Source of the DNA: Azolla caroliniana
Taxonomy: Eukaryota; Polypodiophyta
Assembly (NCBI GenBank): GCA_043228905.1
Contig: JBHGNT010000014.1
Span: forward strand, 1,488,001-1,552,000
Length of the DNA stretch: 64,000 nt
Reading direction: 5' to 3'
In this document: in pieces, positions 44,701-56,700 of the stretch
Layout: the number at the start of each line of letters is the position of its first letter
How positions within the stretch are numbered: the stretch's first letter is position 1
The notes under the pieces: model-generated
Databases searched by the model: none
What the model was told of the DNA's origin: nothing
The model's input: only the letters and a program-made list of their open reading frames with translations
Made by a program: the position numbers and the translations under genes

Positions 44701-47700
44701 ATACTGAGGGCTTTACACCTGTAAATGCTTCTTCAGGCGTCATTCTAGCAACTGCTTTTGTTGGGCAGCAGTTGATGATGTAGACTGCTGTGTTGACAGC
44801 TTCACCCCAAAACGAGAGAGGAAGATCAGATTGAGATAGCATCGTATGAGCCATCTCTTGGACTGTCCGGTTCTTCCTTTCCACGACTCCATTTTGTTGA
44901 GGAGTATTGGGTGTAGAAAATTGGCGAGCAATGCCTCGTTGAGAGCAGAAATGGTGGAAAGCTTTGGAGATAAACTCTCCACCATTGTCCGACCTGATCT
45001 TTCGAACTTTCTTCGATGTCTCGTTCTCCACGAGAGCAATGCCTCGTTGAGAGCAGAAATGGTGGAAAGCTTTGGAGATAAACTCTCCACCATTGTCCGA
45101 CCTGATCTTTCGAACTTTCTTCGATGTCTCGTTCTCCACGAGAGCTACCCATTCTTGAAATTTTGCGAAGACTTGGGATTTTTCTACAAGAAAATAAACC
45201 CAAACCTTGCGGGAGAAGTCATCAATTATAAGCATGAAGTAGCGTGCACCACCAAGAGTAGTGGTTTTCATGGGACCACAAAGATCCATGTGCACTAACT
45301 CCAAGATAGATGTTGCTCGGTGAGTGGCTTCATGAGGGAAAGGCTCTCGATGTTGCTTGCCATGAAGACAAGCAACATATGGGGTATTGGGAGATTTGAA
45401 AATAGGAAGACCCTCAACTAGTTGGGAGGAGGAGAGCTTTTGAAGAGAATCATAGTTGAGATGACCAAACCTAGCATGCCACAACGTGGGATCTTCTTGT
45501 GCCACCAAGGCATGAGAGCCTTGAAGAAGATGAAGAAGATGAGATTTGGAGTTTTCCAAGGGGCTATGGGAGCTTTTTAGGCGATATAAACCCCCTTCGT
45601 GTGTGCCACTAGCTACAATTTGTAGGCTGTTGGTGTCAATCACTTCCAAAACTGAGCTATCAAAGTAGACTCCATAACCTTGCTTGGTGATTTTGTAAAC
45701 CGAAAGTAGGTTGGTAGAGATGTGAGGCACATGTAGCACATCTTGAAGAACGACAGGTTCTTCACTTGAAGAATTGTCAAGAACCACATTACCCACACAT
45801 GAAGCCTCAATGCTTGAGGCATCTCCTATAGAGATTTGGGAAGAGCTAGGCTTCACATCATGCAAAATGGATTTGTCATAGGTCATGTGTGAAGTGACAC
45901 CACTATCTACTAACCACTCATCGATGGTTGAAGTAGTTGGTCCAGCCAAATGTGAAGTATGTTCCTCAATGCCAAGGAAAACTGTTTCTTTGGCTGAGTG
46001 GGCCGAGTTGGATTTCGGTGTAGGTTGATTTCTGGTAGAAGAAGAGTTCTTAGCATTGTCCCTTTTCTTTTTCCGACAATCTGGCTGAATGTGACCTTTG
46101 TAGCCACAATAATGACAAGTGAGCTCCTTGTAAGCTGGGTTGTTTGGCGGTCTTGGATTGGGTTTGTTGTAGGAGTTACCATTTTGCTTCCACTTGCCTT
46201 TACTTGTCGCATGTAGAAGCGTCTCATTGGAAGTTTGAGCACTTTTCTTCCTTGTTGCCCTATCTTGTAGCATACCAAGAAATGTATTCATGTCAGGTGT
46301 GTTGGGAAGAAGAGAAATGGTGTCACAAAAGGCTGAGAATGACTCAGGCAACTTTATCATTAGACGATGCACAAACTCAACTTCAGTGGACTTGCTTCCC
46401 AAAGAAACTAGTTCCTTTTGGAGAGTGACAAATTCCGTTATTTGATCCATGATGTTGGGAGTGTCATGAATCTTGAGATTTGCTAGTTGGCTTTCAATAG
46501 CTATCATTTGAGCATGATTAGCTCGATGATACCTCCTTTTGATGGCTGTCCATAGTTCATTGGCTGTCTCGTCATCTTTATCTTGAAATTGACGAGCGAT
46601 GCTCGGTTTAATATTAAACATGAGGAAAGCATGAGCACGAGAATCCTTATCTAGCCAAGCTTCAATCTCAGCGTTAGATGAGCCAGCAACTGATTTGGTT
46701 GAAGAGGATGAAGTTACTGGTGGTTTCTTGTCACTACCATTGACTACATTCCATAAACGATGGTATTGTAGCAAGGTCTTTATTTGTAGCTCCCAATCCA
46801 AGTAATTGTTCCCATCCAAGATGGATTCTTTGGGGAGTTGGGGAATGGTTGATGAAACAATGGTGGCATGTGAGGCCATGGATATCCTCCTCTTGAGCTA
46901 CAGCTGGACAATTTACAGCAGTTGTAAGTAGATACTCAGGGTCTTTCTACTTCTCCCTAGATGCTAGGTGAGGCTCAGATAAGGGGAAAAGAAAACAGAA
47001 GAGCCTCCTCTGTAGGGTTGGGAGGGAGGGATAAAAGAAGATAGGTCTGTGTGCTCTTTGGCAAAAAAAAATCAGGCTGAGGATATGGAGACCTCACTGC
47101 TCTGATACCATGTGAGAAAAGCTGTTAATAGCAGCAGCGGAAGACTTAAAACAAAATAGGCACAGCCAGGCTGTGAGAAGGCTGTTAGACAGCAGCAGAA
47201 AAAATGGTTGCAAAGAGTAGAGACACAGCCAAGGAATAGAGCTCGTTTTAAGTAGCAAAAAAGAAAATGAAAACTTATACAAAAGAGGCTGGTATAGCCT
47301 ATTTATACAAAATTGGGGAATGTGGGTGAAATGGCTGTTTGGTAGTTAAGTGACTCTTGTACTACCAAACAGGTACAAAAAACTAGGAATATCTTGGAAA
47401 AGGTAGAAGAGAGAAAAGGCATTTAAAGCATTGCAGATTCTAGAGAGAGAAGGCATTTAAAGAGTTGCAGATTCTAGAGAGAGAAGAATCTGAGAAAAGA
47501 GAGAATGTAGTACAAAGATAATAAATATGAAAGAGAGTGCAGGGCTGGAGCTGCCACCCTCCAACAAACCCCTTCTAAAAGCCTGCCTGTCCAACTGGAC
47601 GGCAACCATTCTGCTTTGTCCATATACTCAATTCTGTTTCTAGAATCGACCCATATAGTTTAGCCAAGTAATGGCCAATCATGATTGTCCTATAGTTGCT

Positions 47701-50700
47701 TGGCATCATGGGGTCTCCACCCTTGAGGATTGGCACAATGGTATGTTGAGTCCATCTAGTAGGGAAACCTTCACACATGGCTCTATTAAAGATGTGTGCT
47801 AGCAATGGGAGCAAGGTGTCACGGGCATAGATAAAGTGCTCACCCACCAATCCATCATGATCTTGGGCCTTCCCAAATTGTAGCCGATCAATGGCATTTC
47901 TTACATTTTGTGGTGTAAAGAAGGTTGATTCATGTGGGCATGAGGCATTTAGGTGGGGAAGAGGAGGTTGCCCCGGGATATCATATAGAACCTTTGCATA
48001 TTCATGCCACACCTATGGTGAGGTTAATTGTGTGGTGGGTTGCTTCTCATTAAACATTTTCCATGCTCTTTTACTCTCTTGTCCTAGAAACCAGCGATAC
48101 AAATTATCTTCAAATTTAGCCAAATACAATCTCTTCTTCTTCCTTACGAGGCGTTGGAAGGTTGCTCTCTCTTGGTTGTGTGTATAAATGCCCCGTGTTA
48201 CATCACGCTGCAAGCATCTCCTTGTATCATGACATTCCTTATCATACCAACTATTTTGTATTACTCTACCAAGTTTGGGGGGATTGGCCGATGTGTGAGG
48301 GAAGGCATTTGTGGCTGCTTTATGCAATGATTTGGACAATCCGTGGGTAAGCTCTTCAAGGGGTGCGAAAGGATCCAAATCTAGCATGCCATTGTATACA
48401 CAACTATATACATCAATTGTCTTGCGAGTAAATAGATACTTAGCCAGCCCACTCTCCTTAGCATATACATCCTTTGTGCATCCATCCATTACCTCGAAGC
48501 GTAGATATGCATGATTTGCTGCCAAGCCAATAGGTCTACCCGATATTGTGAAGACTGTTATTTCAGGTATAAGAGATGGAGATCCCATTAGATAATCGAC
48601 TGTGCTTGCACCCCCTTTTGGGTTCCAACATGTCAAAGCATCTGATCCAAGCCATTGTGACAAGCCATTATATATCACAAATCTATGCTCACTTCCCAAG
48701 GCTAGAAGTGTTTTCCATATTCAGTTATAGCACTCATATCTTGAGCTTGTCGCTTTAGACCAACCTCTTCTGCCATAACTTCTCCATAAACAGCCTCATT
48801 GGTGTTAAACATAGTTGGTTGTTCATCCTTGGTTCGTACATTAAAATCTCCTAATAGTATTATGTCCCCCATAGTAGCAAACCTTATGATATCATCATAT
48901 AGTGGTAGATATGGTGATTCACCTAGAGGTGCAAACCTTGAGTAGCCAGGTGGAAAGTAGCAAATTGCAATATATAACTCCCTAAGATCCCCTCTTTTTA
49001 TTCGTATCCACATGTAGCGTGCATCTACATCCTTATGGACAGCATGCACTCTATCATGGAGCTCCTTTTTGTATAGCACAGCCACTCCTCCCGAACCTCT
49101 AGTGCTTCCTTGTGTCCGAGGTTGGGGGCGACATATTGACTCCCAGCTATATCCTTGTACCTCGGGGACTTTGCTAGCCATGCATTGGTGAGTCTCTGTA
49201 TACATAGCAATATCTGTGTTTTTCAACGTATCTTCAAAATATTCGACATCTGTCCTTAGAGAGCCGTTGCAATTCCATATGGTCATGCATAGGGTCTCAT
49301 AGGCCATATATCGTCATGCGGTCCTCTTCTTTGTAATAATGACCTTGCCATCTCTATAAACGGCCCATTTTCCTTCCTTGAGAGAGGCATAAAACTCGGT
49401 TTTCTGTTTCTCTATCTCCTTTTTCATTTCTTCTTTTGGTGCTATTTCTATATCCTCTCTAATAAGATTGATCTCTTGCGCAATCAAATGGCGTAATAGA
49501 TCATATTTCCCATTTTCGACATCAAATGGAATGTCGAATGGGGTCGGCGTTCTTGGTGCCTTGTGCGCCCTATTCGGGGTGCTTCCATCCCGTCCTTTTT
49601 GTCTATGGTATCTTCTTTGGGTCTTCCATGGATCTGGACCCTCGTCATGCGTGTTAAGATCCATCTTTTCATTTTATGTCCATTCAGACTCCATGGTGTC
49701 TTAGGACAGCAGGTACAGGGTATGTGATGCTGAGGGCAGAGGGAACAATATAGGTTCCAGGAATTTCTACTGGCAGAAAACACAGAGGAACAGATTTGGC
49801 AGAAAATGCAGAAGACCAGGCATTGTAGAAAATGTAGAGGACAAACATTGCAGAAAATGCAGACAAACATTGACATTGCTGAAAACATAGAGGATTAGAC
49901 ATTTCTAGAATATATTATTATAAAAGCAATACCAATTCCTTACACTAAATACAACCACAACACCAAACCATTAATATCATCCCCATTCATGATCACTATT
50001 TCTTCTCCTTCCTCCTAAAACGTTTCTTCTTTTCCCCCTTTTTATGTCTAAGAATCCCCTCCTATTTATAGGTTGCATTCTTAATAAACCATTCTTTCTT
50101 TTTAATGGATATACTTGAGTTTATGTGAGGCGTTCAAGATTTTTATAATATGTCCTAAATATAGATCTCGTCTTTTAACACCAACCTACCTTTTCTATCA
50201 CTATTTCTTCTCTATAACATCAATTTTGGCAACAAGACATTGTTGGAAAACTCTTGTTGTCAGAGTTTTAATGGATTTTTTCTTTCTAAAATTGGATATC
50301 AGATAAAGAAGTTATGAGCGTTTTTCTCTATCGGAATCTTCTTATCCATGACTTGCGTTTTTTCTACTTTTTGACTTTTTTGAAAAACGCCTTTATTCTT
50401 ATCCATTATAGTTTCGTCCTTCTTTAATTGTTGTGATGCTTGAATCCTCGATATTGACCTTTATTCTTCAATGCCCTAGTGTCCAATGCATTTGCAACCA
50501 TCTTTTCTTTGGAATAAAAACTGATTTCACAGGTATCTCAAAGGCACTCTAGTATTCACTGATAGCAACTGAACTGTTTGCTATGAAACTTCTGTCCACA
50601 CAACGAGTCCGTTTCTTGATCAGTGATTCTCAGCAAGAAGCTGTCTACAGTGGCAATGTCAAGTTGTGAAGTCCAATACAGCCGCTTTGAGTGTTTTGGT

Positions 50701-53700
50701 TGAGTGCATTTGGTGCAGGAGACTATTGCCAGATTTGTCACTTTAGAGCAAGTGTCTCCTACTTGTATTTTACAAATAGTGAAAGTGCCTTGGCTGTAAC
50801 AAGGAATCTTGTCTTCCATGCACATTCAAAACAAATTGAAGTATGTTACCAATATGTTACATAGTGGTTCCATGCTAAGTAGATAAACTTGGTCAATGTA
50901 CCAACTCATGAAAAAGTATGCTGCAAGCATTTTTATAAAGACTCTGTTTGGAGAGAAATTTGAATACTTTTGCAAGGAATTGGGCATTTTTCCAATACCT
51001 GGATTGTGATACAGAATGTTCACGTTCACATTTGATTTGTATCCTATGCAAGCTTTTTACTCTGGAACTGGCTAGAGTTTCTTTGCCCATGTGAACACCT
51101 TAGTTAAGTGTTGGCCGTCACACTTCATGATTTCTTGGTTATAATAGCCAACCATCAAATAGGCTTATTACTATTTTAGAACTCATTATTAGAAATAGGC
51201 TTTCCCTACATTCTTGTGTTCTCTAATTAATAATCTTGTTATCTTAATCTACGCTTTCTTTTGCTTAATCTTACTAAATGAGTAGGTTTAAGATTCTTGC
51301 ATTCTCATGAAAAGTGTTGCATGATCCATGTAATCCTTTCGTAATGGAAACAAACTATACAATTAGTGGAATGCACATGAAGTGAGACCCATGGCTTATC
51401 ATCATTCTTTTGTAATGGAAATATTTTGAAATACTCCAAGAATGCACTTGGAAAAGGGTCTCATGATTGTTCTTTATACTTTCACTATGAAAAAGTTTTG
51501 AATATCTAGGAGAATTTTTTACTTTTATTTACATGAAGAATGCTTGATATAGATAGGTATTTTTTGTGAATACAAATTGATGAGAAGTTATTGGTCATCC
51601 CTTTTGCTATTTGCAGCCAATGTGGCCTATGTGATACATATTATATTGCACATGTCAAGAATGCCTGTGCTTTCCTTGGAAATGGGATGTGTAAAGTGGA
51701 GGTATGGTCCTCCAAACTATGTTCCTTTCTAGCTAACTAAGTAGTATGCTCAAGAAGAATACTCATATTAATGCCAAGAATCTTAAAATTAGGTTAGAAG
51801 CTGTGAATATTAGGGTATTGTATAGTCCCAGAAATGTGAACCCTCAAATTGCAGAGTCAAATAAATGATCAATTGATCCCAATTCCTGGAAATTGATGAA
51901 ATCATTTGATTTGTGTGATGACTAATACCTCTTTTAAATATGGATAGTAATATTTTGTGCAAATGGATTCATGGTGTGTGAGTTCATGGGTGAAGAATTC
52001 TTTAGCCAGAAATGGGAAATTGTTCAATTGATTCGTTACTACTAAGAGGGATATATAGATCTTGGGATCCAAGAGACCATGTATTTTCCAGGCCATCCGT
52101 GGATTGCCCATTTGATGTTTTCTATTATATCTTTCCTTTGAAATGTGAAACTCTGTTTCTTCATTGGTCATTTATGTTGCAAAGATGATGTGCGTCAGAA
52201 GAGCTCTTATTACAAAAAACACTTAACATTAGGTACTTATGAATTGTTATTACTTTGTTGATTTTGATCTTGTTCTTCACAGCAAGGTTATCTTTTGAAT
52301 GAAAATACCTTTGAATGGAGCTCTTTGTGTCTATTTTTCCTTTTCTAAGTGGCACCTTAAGTTCCTAATTCTATCTCTCGATTCCCGTTATTCTGAATAA
52401 GTCTAAACTTATAGGCACTTGAACCTGAAGTTCATGGGAGGGGAAGAGATCATAGTTCACTTGATGACCTACATTTTGGTGTCCATGAAGAGATGTTATA
52501 TGCAAAGAGAATTGCTCCTATTGAAGGTAAGAACATGTGAACTGTATGTACATACTTTCTGTTTTGTATATTCCAATATTGTATGATGAAATTCCTATTC
52601 GTCTTCTTTCTTTTCTACCTGAGCATCTATTGTGATAGTGTGATTGGTCATGTAGAGCTAAAAATGGATTTAGCTTATGGCAGAAAGATTGCGTGTGCTG
52701 ATTCACAATTGACATGATATTTCTAGTAACATTGGAAACCATGCATTCTTTTCTGGGACCGAACTATTTCTCTAGCTTATTTTATTCTCTTATATCACAT
52801 TTTTCTTAAGGAATGCGAGGTGTATTTCCACAGATGATTTCATATAGAGTCTCAAATTTCTTTCCTAGGAGCTATAGATGCTCCTTATGCAGAGGCTGGG
52901 CTCGCATTTATGATTCAGTTTCACACTCTTAGCATTTGGATTATCCTAATAAAGATGTCCTCTCTATATAAGTGAACAAATTGCCCTATTTCTGCATTTT
53001 GAAAGCGGACTGCCCAGGTGATATCCATATTCTTTGTCTATATGATATTATCTCTCCAATGTAGCCAATGTGATGCATTCTACCCATGGTTCTGTTGTCA
53101 CTGAGAATTGGTCTAGTATTTGTAGTTAGTATTGACATGAGGTGGTGGGTCTCCTGGTGTGAAAATTTACCTTCTCTTATGACCCTCGAACTGGTAAGAA
53201 TTTTTTTTTTGTGTCCTCATTAAGCTCTTCAAAGTTTAGAATCAAAGTTTGGATTTTCTCAATTACATATATATAGTACCATATCTTTACCTTACAAAAA
53301 CCAGAAACCAGATTCTTTAGTCTCTTTTTATCTTATCTACTTTTATATTTACTTAGTAATATTTATTTTATTTTGACTTTTTCTCAAAGACGAGACAACA
53401 CTTAAGATGTAATCTCTTGTTTGGTCTTATTGGCCATTTTGGCCTCTTAAAAGACGTTAATATACTTGTCTTTCTTTCTTTCTAATGCTTGTCTATATAC
53501 AAAAATAATTTAATGCATGCCTTTTTATTTTCCCTTGTGAACTAGATTAAATAAGATATATGTCATGTGTGAGAGAAGGAGAGTGAGAAAGAGAGAGAGG
53601 GACAATATACTAAAGATAAGAACTTGTATAAAAGAGCGGGGCAAGATTACAGTCATAAGAGTATTCTTAATCAAATGCTAATGTTCTATCCATGCAACTA

Positions 53701-56700
53701 TAATCAACACTTTATATAATAGGAGGGCTTAGTTTATACTACCTTCACTGATTATGAATGAATGGGATATGAAATATCATTTAGATTGAATAAAATAGTT
53801 ATTCTCTTACATATGATAAGACTGTTTACATTCTTATGACAAGGGAGACAGTCTTTAATGCACACATGTGCTCCACCACATGTGTTCTCACACACAATGT
53901 GAATGGTTCAGCTTAATATCTCAACAGGCTCCTTCAAGCTCAACTATGCTGTACCATCATGTTGCTGGGTTCTGTGCCAGTTGTATGCTGCTAAGGTTAT
54001 CACAATAGAGTCGTATTGGGCCATTGGTTGGGGTAGCTTTGAGGATTCACTTGAGCCACACAATTTCAAAAGTGGCAATTGCCGCACCCCTATACTGATT
54101 CTGTGCTCAATAGAGCCAAACTTGGTTGCTTTTTGCTGCTCAAGGATGGAGCCATTTTCCAAGGAGAAGATAAACTTGTTGTTTACTGTTGATTCATCGA
54201 ATACCCAGCCCAATCGGCGTTCGTGTAACCTTTGAGTTGGATTGGAATTTCTTCTTCATAGAAGATGCTGCATTCTGAAAACGTTTGCAAACTGAGTTTT
54301 AAACTTCCATGTAGAGGATATGCAAGTTTTAACAAACTATTTTAATTGAAGCATGACAGAATACTGTTTTATAGAGAGTTTCTATATATGATTTAACTTG
54401 TGCATGTAGAGATCTATATCAAGAGAACTCTTTCCTAAAGAATGCTCACTATATATACTTTGTATCTATGAATGACAGGTGCTCAATGGACTGGTATTGT
54501 CACAAGCATTGCAATTGAGATGCTGAACTCAGATATGGTAGATGCTGTTATTTGTGTTCAAAGGTATAATTTTTTTCCTATTTTTAACTGGAAGCCTTTC
54601 TGACAATGTCAAAAATTCAAGCATGATTGATCTTCACTATTTTTATCACAGTGATCCAGATGATCGGTTCACACCAAGGCCTGTGCTTGCAAAGTGCATT
54701 TCTCTCAAATGCTTTGTCCAAATACTTAATTTCTTCTGAATTCTTTACAAATCCCTAACATAGAAGTTGTTTCATATTGCCTAAGAACGCCAGAAGAAGT
54801 GATAGCAGCCAGAGGAGTGAAACCTACGTTGTCACCGAATCTGAACACTTTAGCTTTGGTGGAGGTAAATGCATGCGTGTTTGTGACAGTTAATTGCTGT
54901 CCCTGTCTATTCTATTTTATTGGGCGTGCTGTGCATTACATTATGTACATGTAATGGTTGCTGAATTAAATTAGTGATTATGTTATTTGATCACCTTTTG
55001 TAATTTCTTTTGTGCATCAATAATGGTTTACATTTCTTCAAATCTGTTATTTTTCTATCTTCATTTACTGGATTATTATTACCATTTATATATTCTGAAG
55101 AACATGAACATTCTCAGGGCGATGTCTGCTTTGTTCTTTTGAATATTGCTATGAAAGAAGATTAACTCAAATTTCATGGTCTTTTCAGGCCTCGGGAGTT
55201 AAGAGGCTTCTATTTATAGGAGTGGGTTGTCAAGTTCAAGGTGGAGATAAGTCAAGATTCCTTTTCTTTGCATGTTTTCAGTTTCATAATCATAAGTATC
55301 CTGCTCATCGTTATTGTTCAATTACTTCAACTTCTTTGTGATCCTCAGCTGTTTCATCCATGGCTCTCTTTACCAAACACATTTTTGCTAGCTAATATAA
55401 GCATTACACGTGTTACTTTCTGATTGCACTGGTATACGTTATGGTTTCTATTTTTACATGTTATAGCTTGTTCTTGATGAGCCCTCGATAAAGTATTGAA
55501 TTCCAATTTTTTCCTCTCGATTTTGCTTAATTTGACTCAAAGCTGGAATAGTTCCATTTCTTCCTGTAAGTTTTGTGTGCAATTAGTGCAACTTTTCTGG
55601 TTCTGATATTCTTTGATAATGGTTGTTCATTCTTCTGCCGCGTATGAGATCTTAATTAGGCCTTAAAAGTGACAAAGCATTTGTCCTTCTTAAAAGGAAT
55701 GACTCATCTGTGTGGGGAACAACCCCCTTTCACATTTCTACAGAATTTCAAGAGTGTTTTAAGGGAATTCAATTCCCATCCAGTCTTTAATTGGCGTAAC
55801 TTGAGTACAGGTTGCAGAGACTAGCTGAACTTCTAAACTAGAGGGCAACATATTGCCCTACAGCTGAAGGCCTCCATTTTATTATTTATTGGCAAGAAAT
55901 GCAACCCATCTTTGTCTTTGAGTCCTTGATTGCCACCTTAGATAGCGTGTGCTCATGAGTCTTCGATTGCTAATGGATCATAGATGGGTGCTGGCTGCTC
56001 ATCCATAATTTAGGTATGTTTAAGACTTCTTTGGCTTGGTGCGTAAGGATTTTGATTGTTCAGCTTGTCAGATTATAGTTATCTGTTTATCTGCATGTTA
56101 TTGATTAGCCTTCCATGTTGTTTCTTGGAATGTAAATGGCCTGCCATGGATGGGTGTGACGGATCCTTCCCAGATACTTCTCTGTGAGGATGTACTGAAT
56201 ATATGAATTTTGTAAATTCTCATCTGTTAAATTACATACCACTATTGGTTCGATGTCCAATGTGGGACATATGTATTTGACCAGGTATCTGATATCTTGG
56301 TTCTTTGAGGTGTTGTGATACCTTGGTAAACACTCTGTGATCTCTTATATCCCTGTGTCACGGATAGTTTTTTGTGTCAGGTTGTAGAGTAAGTGGCTTG
56401 AGGGCACAGAACCCTCTAATTCTTTGAGTTGACTCTTTTTTTATCTACATTTATGTGCCTAATGACTGCGATAGAAGTTTCAATCTATTCTCATGCTTCT
56501 TTTCACTCTGATTTGCAGCCTTGAGATCCGTGGAAAAATATTTGGGGCTTGAAAAACTTTATATTCTTGGGACAAATTGTGGTGAGTATCCACTGTATAT
56601 TATAACCATGCTTCATTTTTTAAACGATTTGTATCATGAGGAAATGATTTTTTTGTGGCATGGTAGTGGACAATGGTCCTAGACAGGGGCTAGATAAATT

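Larger units (their letters stand above)
42175..47566 (-). mobile_element. Copia N: young, nearly intact Ty1/copia element in HCAR intron 2
   Basis: A complete 5,392-bp element on the minus strand, inserted in the LINE. The 5' LTR is 47,111-47,566 and the 3' LTR is 42,175-42,630, each 456 bp. I found no difference between them reading base by base. A perfect initiator-tRNA primer site and a polypurine tract are present. The flanks are AACCT (left) and AACCC (right), a target duplication with one mismatch or a 4-bp one. The polyprotein has one stop codon. Identical LTRs mean a recent insertion. Its family is not that of Copia X or Copia 3. Confidence 0.95.
39037..51616 (+). other. HCAR intron 2: 12.6-kb GC-AG intron
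   Basis: The donor is TTGCAG|GCAAGT, the strong consensus that GC-AG introns need, and the acceptor is TATTTGCAG|CC. Only this junction keeps the conserved CSQCGLC reading. Using the nearby GT at 39,041 would shift the frame. The intron holds repeats, two old Copia scraps, a LINE and a young Copia (all listed). Confidence 0.88.
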
